From positions 1 to 27,110 of the forward strand of contig DWVN01000133.1 in the NCBI GenBank assembly GCA_019120235.1: a stretch of DNA of 27,110 nt. The letters run 5' to 3'. Each line of letters begins with the position of its first letter. Positions within the stretch are counted from its first letter, which is position 1. This document shows, piece by piece, positions 15,830 to 23,906 of the stretch. The notes beneath the pieces are model-generated. The model was not told where the DNA came from and made no database searches. It was given only the letters and a program-made list of their open reading frames with translations. The stretch is from Dwaynesavagella gallinarum (lineage in GTDB: Bacteria > Bacillota > Clostridia > Clostridiales > Clostridiaceae). Both the position numbers and the translations under genes were made by a program.

Positions 15830-16753
15830 TTAACTCCTATTAAAATCGTCAATTATGTATTTTAAAATTTCTAATTCATTCATATTATCTTTTGAGATAA
15901 AAATACTGTTATTTTCCTTTTTAAACCAAGTAATTTGCCGTTTTGAATAGTTTCTAGAATTTTGTTTTATTTTTTCAATCATTTCGTTTTTAGTTACAAT
16001 ACCATCTAAATAGTCGAAAACTTCTTTATATCCAATACCTTGCATTGATTGCATTTCTTTTGTATAACCTTTTTTTCTCAAATTTTTAACTTCATCTATA
16101 AGTCCATTTTTAATCATAACATCTACTCTATCATTGATATTTTTATAAAGTTTTTCTCTATCAAGATTAAGAATATAGTATTTGAAATCAAAAATAGGTT
16201 TATTATCTTGCTTGAAAGAACTAAAAGGTTTACCAGTTATATGATACACTTCTAACGCTCTTACAACTCTTTTTAAATTATTATAGTGAATGTTTTTATA
16301 ACTTTCATTATCAATTTTTCTAAGTAATTCGTGAACATATTGATTTCCCTTTTGTTTAGCTAAACTGTAGAGATAATCTCTATGATTTTTATCTTCACCA
16401 GAAGTGCAATGTTTTTGATCATAAATTAAAGATCTAATATAAAGCCCTGTTCCACCTACTATTATAGGTAATTTGTTTTTAGAGATAATTTCATTAATTG
16501 CATTTTTCGCTAAATCAACATAAATAGATACATTAAAAATTTCATCTGGATCACAAACATCAATTAAATGATGTTTTATTCCATCCATTTCTTCTTTTTT
16601 AATTTTAGCTGAACCAATATCCATATATTTATATATTTGCATAGAATCAGCAGAAATTATTTCACCGTTTAAATGTTTTGCTATTTTAATAGATAAATTT
16701 GTTTTACCAACTCCAGTTGGGCCAGCTAATATCAAAAGTTTTTTATCCATCAT
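15830..16753 (-). CDS. miaA: tRNA dimethylallyltransferase MiaA
   Basis: MiaA transfers the dimethylallyl group to N6 of adenosine 37 in tRNAs that read UNN codons. The 307-residue product has a P-loop near the start (LAGPTGVGKTNL), followed by SADSMQIYKYMDIGSAK and VGGTGLYIRSLI, and near the C-terminus MQSMQGIGYKEV and RQITWFKK, all typical. ATG 16753 is six bases after AAAAGGG; an upstream TTG at 16786 lies inside mutL. MiaB, encoded by the first gene of the same operon, converts the product i6A37 to ms2i6A37, so both steps of one modification are co-encoded. Confidence 0.96.
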   Translation of the reverse strand: MMDKKLLILAGPTGVGKTNLSIKIAKHLNGEIISADSMQIYKYMDIGSAKIKKEEMDGIKHHLIDVCDPDEIFNVSIYVDLAKNAINEIISKNKLPIIVGGTGLYIRSLIYDQKHCTSGEDKNHRDYLYSLAKQKGNQYVHELLRKIDNESYKNIHYNNLKRVVRALEVYHITGKPFSSFKQDNKPIFDFKYYILNLDREKLYKNINDRVDVMIKNGLIDEVKNLRKKGYTKEMQSMQGIGYKEVFDYLDGIVTKNEMIEKIKQNSRNYSKRQITWFKKENNSIFISKDNMNELEILKYIIDDFNRS

Positions 16754-16754
16754 T

Positions 16755-18578
16755 TTAAACCCTTTTAAACATCTTTTCAATTTCAACTAATGAGAATTTT
16801 ATTATTATAGGTCTTCCGTGTGGACATGTAAATGGATTTTCTAACTCCATAAGCTTAGATAATAAAATTTTTATTTCATCCATATTAAGTTGACAATTAG
16901 CTTTAACAGCGCTTTTACACGCTTTAGTTGCAATTAAATTATATTTTACTTCATCTAAAGTCCCTGATCCAAAATTATCTATATTGGAAATTATTTCTAA
17001 AATTAAAGATTTGACATCACAATCCTTAAATTCAAAAGGAACTTCTCTTATTATAATTGAATTTTCACCAAAATCTTCTATACTAAAACCACACTTTTCA
17101 AAACAATCTTTGTTGCTTTTGTATGTAGCGTACTCAAGCTGTTCAAGATTTACTATTATGGGCAATATTAATTGTCTAACTATAGTTTTGGTTTTTATTC
17201 TTTGGATAAATTCTTCAAACAATATTTTTTCATGGGCTACATGTTGATCTATAATGTACAAACATTTATACCATTCACCAATTATGTAAGTGTTATTATA
17301 TTGACCTATTATTTTAAAATCTGAAAAATTATCTTCTTTTAAAATTTCAAATTTAAAGTTTTCTTCAAGATTTTCTAATTGATTTTTATCAAATTCTTTA
17401 CTAACTAAATTGTATGGAATTTCATTTTCTATAGTTTGGTTATATAAATCATTTTCCCGTTTTTTTATAAGGTCTTGAACCTCTTCTTTTGAAAGAGGTG
17501 TTATTTTTGATTGTGTTAAATTAAAATTATTACTATTTTCAAGTGGTGAAATATCGCCTAAGTAATTTTTCTTTACCAATGTAGAATTTGATAAATAATC
17601 ATTTAATTCATTAATACAAGTTTTGTATAAAAATCCGTAAACTATTTTTTCATCTTCAAATTTTATTTCTGCCTTTGTTGGATGTATATTTACATCAATA
17701 TCCTTTGGATTTACAGATAGAAATAAAATAAAAAATGGAAACTTATTTACAGTCATATAATTTCTGTAAGCATTTTCAATAGACAACATCAAATTTTTAT
17801 TTTTAACAATTCTATTATTTACAAAAAAGTATTGATTGTTTCTTGAACTCTTACAAAAGTTAATATCTCCAATATATCCAAAAATATTCAATTTTTCACA
17901 ATTATTTTCTACAAAAAACAAATTTTCCAACACGTTTAAACCAAAAATATTTATTATAGCATCCCTTAAACTTTTTCCTGTAGTTTTAAATACAAGTTTA
18001 TCATTAACCATGTATTCGAAACTAATTTCATAGTTTGATATTGCAAGCTTTGTTACAACATCTCTTATTATGGCCGTTTCTCTATTTTCACTTTTAAGAA
18101 ATTTAAATCTTGCAGGGGTATTATAAAATAAATCACGAACTTCTATTTCTGTACCAACATTACACGCACATTCACATTTATCAATGATTATACCACCATC
18201 AATTTGAATACTCATTCCATAATTAAATTCGTCGCTTCTTGATTTTAAAAAAACTTTTGACACAGAAGCTATACTAGGCAAGGCCTCTCCCCTAAAACCA
18301 AGAGAATTTATGTTATAAAGATCCTCTTCTTTTTGAATTTTACTAGTTGCATGTGGTAAAAAAATTTTTTCAATATCATCATTATGTATTCCTTCTCCAT
18401 CATCGGAGATTTTTATTAACTCTTTTCCACCACCATGTATTTGAATTACAATATTTTTGGCTTTTGCATCTATACTATTTTCAACTAACTCTTTTACAAT
18501 TGCAGCTGGTCTTTCAACAACCTCTCCAGCTGCAATTTTGTTTGCAATAGAAATATCTAAAATATTTACTCTACCCAT
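16755..18578 (-). CDS. mutL: DNA mismatch repair protein MutL
   Basis: The 607-residue product links mismatch recognition by MutS to strand removal. The N-terminal GHKL ATPase shows ENSIDAKA, SDDGEGI, HATSKI and GFRGEALPSI. The C-terminal domain carries the MutL endonuclease motif as DQHVAHEKILFEE, where the canonical DQHA has Val for Ala but keeps the Asp, His and Glu residues, and CPHGRP near the end, another zinc-site motif. It is therefore probably a nicking MutL, as in bacteria without MutH. The ATG overlaps the mutS stop by 8 bases, and AAAAGG lies 10 bases before it. The miaA gene follows immediately. Confidence 0.96.
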   Translation of the reverse strand: MGRVNILDISIANKIAAGEVVERPAAIVKELVENSIDAKAKNIVIQIHGGGKELIKISDDGEGIHNDDIEKIFLPHATSKIQKEEDLYNINSLGFRGEALPSIASVSKVFLKSRSDEFNYGMSIQIDGGIIIDKCECACNVGTEIEVRDLFYNTPARFKFLKSENRETAIIRDVVTKLAISNYEISFEYMVNDKLVFKTTGKSLRDAIINIFGLNVLENLFFVENNCEKLNIFGYIGDINFCKSSRNNQYFFVNNRIVKNKNLMLSIENAYRNYMTVNKFPFFILFLSVNPKDIDVNIHPTKAEIKFEDEKIVYGFLYKTCINELNDYLSNSTLVKKNYLGDISPLENSNNFNLTQSKITPLSKEEVQDLIKKRENDLYNQTIENEIPYNLVSKEFDKNQLENLEENFKFEILKEDNFSDFKIIGQYNNTYIIGEWYKCLYIIDQHVAHEKILFEEFIQRIKTKTIVRQLILPIIVNLEQLEYATYKSNKDCFEKCGFSIEDFGENSIIIREVPFEFKDCDVKSLILEIISNIDNFGSGTLDEVKYNLIATKACKSAVKANCQLNMDEIKILLSKLMELENPFTCPHGRPIIIKFSLVEIEKMFKRV

Positions 18579-21147
18579 TTTTAATTAACCTTTTACAATT
18601 TTCAACTATATCATTTAATTTTCCTAAGGCAATAACTGGAGTAAGATTCATTATGTCAATATCGCTTATTTCTTTTAAAAATTCTTGAGTTTCATTTGAA
18701 TTAACATCTTCATTGTATAACTCATCAGAATTTGAATATTCAATTATATCTTTACATTCTATTTGTTTTTCAAGTTTTTTAAGTACATTCTTTGCAATAT
18801 CAATTATATTTTGATTAATACCTGCAAGTTTAGCAACCTCGATTCCATAAGAATCATCTACAGCACCTCTTGAAACTTTCCTTGAAAAAATTAAATTATC
18901 TCCGATTTTTTTTGCAGAAACACTATAATTTTTAACGTTAGAAATTACTTCTTCGATTTGAGTTAATTCATGATAATGGGTTGCAAACAAAGTTTTAGGT
19001 CTTATTTTGCTGATTGAAGTTAAGTATTCAATTATTGCGTATGCAATACTTAAACCATCATAAGTGCTTGTACCTCTACCAACCTCATCTAAAATTATCA
19101 AACTATTTTGCGTAAAGTTATCAATAATATAGGCTACTTCTTTCATTTCTACCATAAAAGTACTTCTTCCTGAAGACAAATCGTCAGAAGCTCCTATTCT
19201 TGTAAAGATTTTATCACAAATAGATATTTTAGCATAATCAGCAGGAACAAAACTTCCCATTTGTGCCATAATAACAATTAAAGCAACTTGTCTCATAAAT
19301 GTAGACTTCCCAGCCATATTAGGTCCAGTTATTATGTGTAATTGTTCTTCAAAATTATTTAAATACACATCATTTGGAACATAATTAAGTTTGTTTATTA
19401 ATTTTTCTACAACTGGATGTCTAGCTTTCTCTATTTCAATAATACCATCATCAGAAATTATTGGTTTTACATATTTATTTTCAATTGCAACTAAAGCTAA
19501 TGAAAATAAAGAATCTATTATCGCTATATTTTTCGATACATTTTTAATTCTTGAAACATTTTTTTCAATTTGTTCTCGAACGTTTATATAAATTTGGTAT
19601 TCTAAATCGTAAAGTTTATCTTCAGCATTTAAAATCTTTTCTTCCAAATTTTTAAGCTCTTCTGTTATATATCGCTCAGAGTTTGCTAGAGTTTGTTTTC
19701 TTATATACCTGTCTTTAGGTACTAAATCATAATTTGATTTGCTAACTTCTATGTAATATCCAAAAATTTTGTTGTAACCAATTTTAAGAGATTTTATATT
19801 TGTTAAATCCTTTTCGTTTTTTTCGATATCAAGTAAACACTCTTTTGCGTTATTTTTCAAATATTTTAAATCATCAACTTCTTTATTATAGCCTTCTTTT
19901 ATTATGGAACCGTCCTTTAATGTAATACCAGCTTCATCAGAGATTGAATTTTCTATTAAATCATAAATATCATCTAGTACATCAAAATTATCATAAATAT
20001 CTTTAAATAACGAAGAATTAAATTGTATTAAAACCTTTTTTATATCCGGTAAAAGTTTAATACATTTTTTTAATGTAAGCATTTCTTTTGGATTGATTGA
20101 AAAGTTTGATACTTTTGCAATAATTCTATCAATATCTGTTATATCTGAAAGCATTTCTTTAAGTTTTGAATGCAAATCAAAGTTGTTTATTAATTCTTCG
20201 ATACAATTTTGTCTTTTAACTATTTTCCCAGACTTTAATAAAGGTTTTTCAATCCACTGTCTAAGAAGTCTTGCCCCCATAGAAGTATTAGTTTTATTTA
20301 ACACCCAATAAAGAGTAGATTTTTTTGTATTATCATAGGTATTATTTATAAGTTCTAAATTTTTCTTAGAATTTTTATCAATTAACAAGTAATCATAAAC
20401 GTTATAAAATTCAATTTGTTTAATGTTTGATAAATTTATCTTTTGAGTTTCAAATATATAATTATAAAAACCTGCTATAGAATTAATTTGATAGTCTTTT
20501 AAATTCTTGATTTTATCAATACTCTTAGGAATTTTAGAATCTGTAAAAAAATCTAATTTCTTTGTAGTAACTAAAAAATCATTTTGAATAGGTGTAATAA
20601 TTTCTTCAAAATTAAAATCCTCATTTACAATAATTTCTTTTGGAGAAAATTTCATAAGCTCATCTAATAAAAGAGAAGTATTATCTAGTGTTGTACTATA
20701 AACTTCGCCTGTTGTTATATCACCGAAAGTTATTCCAAAAATTTCTGTAGATAAATCATAAAAAATACTAGCTAAAAATACATTTGATTCAAATTCTCCT
20801 GATGTTTCATCAAAATACGTTCCGGGAGTAATAATTTTAACAACATCTCGTTTAACGATACCTTTAGATAAACTTGCATCTTCAATTTGTTCACAAATTG
20901 CAACTTTAAATCCTTTATTTACAAGTTTAGTTATGTAATTAGATGAAGCGATATATGGAATACCACACATTGGAGCTTTTTCATCAAGTCCACACTCTCT
21001 ACCTGTTAAAACGAGTTCTAATTCTTTAGAGGCAATTTTTGCATCTTCAAAAAACATTTCATAAAAATCACCTAATCTAAAAAATACTATACAATCCTTA
21101 TATTTATCTTTAATTTGTAAATACTGACTCATCATTGGGGTTATCAT
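18571..21147 (-). CDS. mutS: DNA mismatch repair protein MutS
   Basis: The 858-residue MutS1-type protein detects mismatches and small loops. The N-terminal FxE motif that stacks on the mispaired base is in GDFYEMF (Phe and Glu present). The lever/clamp region fills the middle, and the ABC-type ATPase near residue 610 has GPNMAGKSTFMRQ, LILDEVGRGTSTYDG and FATHYHEL. The length is normal. ATG 21147 lies 9 bases after AGGAG (21157-21161); the in-frame TTG at 21153 is too close to it. It is the second gene of the operon, 40 bases after miaB. Confidence 0.96.
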   Translation of the reverse strand: MITPMMSQYLQIKDKYKDCIVFFRLGDFYEMFFEDAKIASKELELVLTGRECGLDEKAPMCGIPYIASSNYITKLVNKGFKVAICEQIEDASLSKGIVKRDVVKIITPGTYFDETSGEFESNVFLASIFYDLSTEIFGITFGDITTGEVYSTTLDNTSLLLDELMKFSPKEIIVNEDFNFEEIITPIQNDFLVTTKKLDFFTDSKIPKSIDKIKNLKDYQINSIAGFYNYIFETQKINLSNIKQIEFYNVYDYLLIDKNSKKNLELINNTYDNTKKSTLYWVLNKTNTSMGARLLRQWIEKPLLKSGKIVKRQNCIEELINNFDLHSKLKEMLSDITDIDRIIAKVSNFSINPKEMLTLKKCIKLLPDIKKVLIQFNSSLFKDIYDNFDVLDDIYDLIENSISDEAGITLKDGSIIKEGYNKEVDDLKYLKNNAKECLLDIEKNEKDLTNIKSLKIGYNKIFGYYIEVSKSNYDLVPKDRYIRKQTLANSERYITEELKNLEEKILNAEDKLYDLEYQIYINVREQIEKNVSRIKNVSKNIAIIDSLFSLALVAIENKYVKPIISDDGIIEIEKARHPVVEKLINKLNYVPNDVYLNNFEEQLHIITGPNMAGKSTFMRQVALIVIMAQMGSFVPADYAKISICDKIFTRIGASDDLSSGRSTFMVEMKEVAYIIDNFTQNSLIILDEVGRGTSTYDGLSIAYAIIEYLTSISKIRPKTLFATHYHELTQIEEVISNVKNYSVSAKKIGDNLIFSRKVSRGAVDDSYGIEVAKLAGINQNIIDIAKNVLKKLEKQIECKDIIEYSNSDELYNEDVNSNETQEFLKEISDIDIMNLTPVIALGKLNDIVENCKRLIKNG

Positions 21148-21187
21148 AATCAATTTCTCCTAAGACATTAAATATAAATTAAAATTT

Positions 21188-22522
21188 TTAAATTTCTTCA
21201 CCTTCTAAAGAAAATGATTTTGGTTTTGTAATTTTAACTTTAACAATTTTACCTACAGAATTTTTATTTCCTTTAAAATTAACAAGTTTTCCGTTATTAG
21301 TTCTTCCAGTGAGTTTTGTATCATCAGTTTTAGAAACACCTTCAACTAAAACTTCAACAATTTTATTTTCATACTCTTGATTAATTTCAGCACAAATACT
21401 ATTCACTGTTTCAACAAGTCTATTAAATCTTTCATGTTTAATATCATCTGGAATTTGATTTGGCATCATGTCAGCACGAGTATATTTTCTATTTGAATAA
21501 AGAAACATAAAAGCAGAATCATATCTAACTTTTTTTACAAGATCTAAAGTTTCTTCAAAATCTTCTTCAGTTTCTCCAGGAAAACCAACTATTATATCAG
21601 TTGTTATAGCAAGATCTGGAATAAGAGATTTAATTTTATTAATTTTCTCAATATATTCTTCTTTTGTGTAATGTCTATTCATCGCTTTAAGAACTCTGTT
21701 AGAACCACTTTGTACTGGAAGATGAAGTTGATTGCAAATTTTTTCACAATCTTTCATTGTATCTATTAATTCATCTGAAAAATCTTTTGGATGAGATGTC
21801 ATATAACGTATTCTTTCAATTCCTTCAACTTTATTTACTTTTCTAAGTAGCTTTGGAAAATTAATATCTTCTTCAAGACCTTTTCCGTATGAGTTTACAT
21901 TTTGACCAAGAAGTGTTATCTCCTTATAACCTTCTTTTGCAAGATTTTTAATTTCGTTTATTATATCTTCAGATTTTCTAGATTTTTCTCTACCTCTTAC
22001 TTGAGGAACAACGCAATATGTACAGAAATTATCGCAACCATACATTATAGTTACGAAAGCTTTTAAAGAGCTTTTTCTATCTATGGTCATTCCTTCTATT
22101 ATTTCCTCCGAACCTGATTCTATTTCAAGAATTCTTTCGTCATTCATAAGAACACGATTTAAATACTCAGGAAATTTATGTAAATTATGTGTACCGAAAA
22201 TTATATCAACAAAAGGATATTTTTTTGAAATCTCTTCAGGAATTCCTTTTTGTTGCATCATACATCCACATACAGCGATTATTAAATCTTTCTTTTGTTT
22301 TTTCAAACCTTTAAGTTGTCCTAAATTTCCATGAACTTTAAGTTCTGCATTTTCACGAACACAACATGTGTTAAAAATTATAATATCAGCGTCATTTCTA
22401 TTATCACACGAACTATATCCCATTGAAATAAGCATACCAGATAATTTTTCTGAATCTTCTTCATTCATTTGGCAGCCCCATGTTTCAATGAAATATAATT
22501 TATTTTTTTGCAAAATACTCAA
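21188..22522 (-). CDS. miaB: tRNA-2-methylthio-N6-dimethylallyladenosine synthase MiaB
   Basis: This 444-residue radical-SAM methylthiotransferase makes ms2i6A37 in tRNA. The N-terminal cluster cysteines are in GCQMNEEDSE, NTCCVRENAE and AVCGCM. The radical-SAM cluster is CDNFCTYC, followed by VVPQVRGREKSR. A TRAM domain ends the protein. ETWGCQMN distinguishes it from RimO. TTG 22522 is taken as the start because AGGAG (22530-22534) is seven bases upstream. An in-frame ATG at 22555 lies immediately downstream of a -10 promoter element, where it would be at or before the transcript start. First gene of the five-gene operon. Confidence 0.95.
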   Translation of the reverse strand: MSILQKNKLYFIETWGCQMNEEDSEKLSGMLISMGYSSCDNRNDADIIIFNTCCVRENAELKVHGNLGQLKGLKKQKKDLIIAVCGCMMQQKGIPEEISKKYPFVDIIFGTHNLHKFPEYLNRVLMNDERILEIESGSEEIIEGMTIDRKSSLKAFVTIMYGCDNFCTYCVVPQVRGREKSRKSEDIINEIKNLAKEGYKEITLLGQNVNSYGKGLEEDINFPKLLRKVNKVEGIERIRYMTSHPKDFSDELIDTMKDCEKICNQLHLPVQSGSNRVLKAMNRHYTKEEYIEKINKIKSLIPDLAITTDIIVGFPGETEEDFEETLDLVKKVRYDSAFMFLYSNRKYTRADMMPNQIPDDIKHERFNRLVETVNSICAEINQEYENKIVEVLVEGVSKTDDTKLTGRTNNGKLVNFKGNKNSVGKIVKVKITKPKSFSLEGEEI

Positions 22523-22555
22523 TTTTGTACTCCTTTCCTTAAAATTATCCCTCAT

Positions 22556-22564
22556 ATTATATCA
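22556..22564 (-). promoter_or_regulatory. Extended -10 promoter for the miaB-mutSL-miaA-ynbB operon
   Basis: TGATATAAT reads on the minus strand at 22564-22556, a consensus extended -10. No good -35 is seen 17 bp upstream. Its position supports the TTG start of miaB. The same 9-mer lies before the last gene of the window. Confidence 0.5.
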
Positions 22565-22588
22565 CAATAAAAAATAGAACCCTATGAA

Positions 22589-22608
22589 AAAATTTTTACA
22601 AAAATTTT
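22589..22608 (-). terminator. AT-only hairpin after the MqsR-like genes
   Basis: On the minus strand AAAATTTTT and AAAAATTTT form a 9-bp inverted repeat with a 2-base centre, overlapping the stop codon of the 137-residue gene and followed by a T run. Weak because it contains no G-C pair in the stem. Confidence 0.4.
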
Positions 22609-23020
22609 ATTGAAGTTCTTTAAAGAAGAAATTAAGTGGTCGATCTGTTGGATGAAAACTTAGAACTTTAAGTTGATCTTCATTCGTACTAATTAAAAAT
22701 TTTATATAAAGCTCATTTCCTTTAGTATCATCATTATAACCAAATACCCAAATAGTTCCATCAATATTATCCATAGCTGCATTTAGATAAACTACATCTG
22801 GACCTGATATGTAATGTTTCTTTTCAAGTCTTGAAACAATATATCTAAATTCTTTAAGTGATTCATTTACTCGATGTGCTTTAAAATATTGATGGCTTTC
22901 AACTTTCTCTTTAATAATTGAGAGTGCTTTGTCTACAGAACGCCCAACAAGATTTAATTTTGTAAAACCTGGCTCATTAACAAGGGCAGATATATTTGGA
23001 ATATTTTTAGTTTTTTTCAT
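22607..23020 (-). CDS. MqsR-family toxin-like protein
   Basis: The 137-residue protein matches, by motif memory, the Firmicute form of the MqsR toxin family, a RelE-like mRNA interferase fold. An N-terminal helical part (ALSIIKEKVESHQYF) is followed by LEKKHYISGPDV, TIWVFGY, ELYIKFLI and KVLSFHPTDRPLNFF; family members show similar SGP, IWVFGK, VYIKLKI and SFH segments in the same order. MqsR toxins cleave mRNA and usually pair with a zinc-finger antitoxin (MqsA/YgiT), of which there is no sign here. The start, 6 bases after GAGG, overlaps the preceding gene by 14 bases. The family call is moderately sure; toxic activity is inference. Confidence 0.6.
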   Translation of the reverse strand: MKKTKNIPNISALVNEPGFTKLNLVGRSVDKALSIIKEKVESHQYFKAHRVNESLKEFRYIVSRLEKKHYISGPDVVYLNAAMDNIDGTIWVFGYNDDTKGNELYIKFLISTNEDQLKVLSFHPTDRPLNFFFKELQ

Positions 23021-23264
23021 ATGTTACCTCATCATTGTTGTAACTTACAAATCCTAAATCTTGTAACTCACTATTTAAACTAAATTTTATATAAAGATTT
23101 CCTTTTTCAGAATCATTTTTTTCAAAGACATAAATTCTACTTTGATGTAGTTTATTATCTCTAGTTTTATAATAATCAGTATAATCCAAAGTATTAAAAG
23201 CTTTTTCAAAATCTTCTTTACTATGATTCATGAATCTCAGTGTATTTTCAAGACGTTTAGCCAT
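23007..23264 (-). CDS. Second, diverged MqsR-like protein, probably 5'-frameshifted
   Basis: The 85-residue product resembles the C-terminal part of its neighbour: TDYYKT, SRIYVFEK, NLYIKFSLN and LGFVSYN align with HYISGP, TIWVFGY, ELYIKFLI and KVLSFHP. The frame stays open upstream of ATG 23264 to 23333 and encodes a helix (IKAGLDSAKKLLNEGNY) that aligns with the neighbour's N-terminal helix. A better start, ATG 23361 with GGAG at 23371-23368, lies in another frame; removing one A near 23330-23331 joins the two into about 119 codons including the stop. So the gene is either frameshifted or starts at 23264, where GAAGG lies 9-10 bases upstream. It overlaps the next gene by 14 bases. Confidence 0.5.
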   Translation of the reverse strand: MAKRLENTLRFMNHSKEDFEKAFNTLDYTDYYKTRDNKLHQSRIYVFEKNDSEKGNLYIKFSLNSELQDLGFVSYNNDEVTYEKN

Positions 23265-23407
23265 TGTATAATTACCTTCATTAAGTAATTTTTTTGCAGA
23301 GTCTAATCCTGCTTTTATTTCTTCATCACTTAATTAAAAATTTTAACTTAGATTTGTTCATAAAACACTCCATATTAAATACAAACAAATCCATTTTCCC
23401 TTCAACA

Positions 23408-23416
23408 ATTATAACA
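23408..23416 (-). promoter_or_regulatory. Extended -10 promoter for the MqsR-like pair
   Basis: TGTTATAAT on the minus strand at 23416-23408, about 47 bases before ATG 23361. No convincing -35 is seen. Confidence 0.4.
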
Positions 23417-23523
23417 CAAATTGTTTCTATATAAATTAATTGCTGTTAAAATTAATATATAATGTACACTTTTTAATTTAAAAAATTTTTATCGTAAATA
23501 TTTTTAGAATGGAGGGAAAATTA

Positions 23524-23862
23524 ATGCAGGAATCACAAATCAATGACTTTTTAAAAATTAATGGATATTTTTTCAACAAATCAAATATTTTAACTATTAA
23601 AGAACGACTTGAAACATTAGACGAAAGTAGAATAAATTCTCTAAGTTTTATTCAGTTTAGAGATCCAAGAGTTTTTCTTGCGATTTCATGGTTTGGTGGT
23701 ACATTGGGACTTGATAGATTTTTAATCGGAGATATTGGAATAGGATTATTAAAATTATTTTTAAATTTTTTTACATTCTTTATTCCATATTTAGTAGATT
23801 TATTTCTTATACAAAAAAGAATACGAGAGAAGAATTACCAAAAATTTTTGGAAATTATATAG
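23524..23862 (+). CDS. TM2-domain membrane protein
   Basis: The 112-residue protein has a soluble N-terminal part (1-45) and a TM2 domain. DPRVFLAISWFGGTLGLDRF begins the first helix; the family's central motif is present as GLDRFLIGDIGIGLLKL, and a second helix (FLNFFTFFIPYLVDLFL) leads to a basic C-terminus. TM2 proteins are small two-helix membrane proteins of largely unknown function in bacteria. ATG 23524 is chosen because GGAGGG at 23511-23516 is 7-8 bases upstream; ATG 23509 overlaps that ribosome binding site and cannot use it. It is divergent from the MqsR-like pair and stands alone before a shared terminator. Confidence 0.85.
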   Translation: MQESQINDFLKINGYFFNKSNILTIKERLETLDESRINSLSFIQFRDPRVFLAISWFGGTLGLDRFLIGDIGIGLLKLFLNFFTFFIPYLVDLFLIQKRIREKNYQKFLEII

Positions 23863-23866
23863 AACA

Positions 23867-23899
23867 AAAAAGCAGTACAAATTTAATGTACTGCTTTTT
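23867..23899. terminator. Bidirectional terminator between TM2 and PI-PLC-like genes
   Basis: A 13-bp perfect stem, AAAAAGCAGTACA (23867-23879) with TGTACTGCTTTTT (23887-23899), on a 7-base loop, with T runs in both directions. Confidence 0.9.
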
Positions 23900-23906
23900 A
23901 TTTTGA

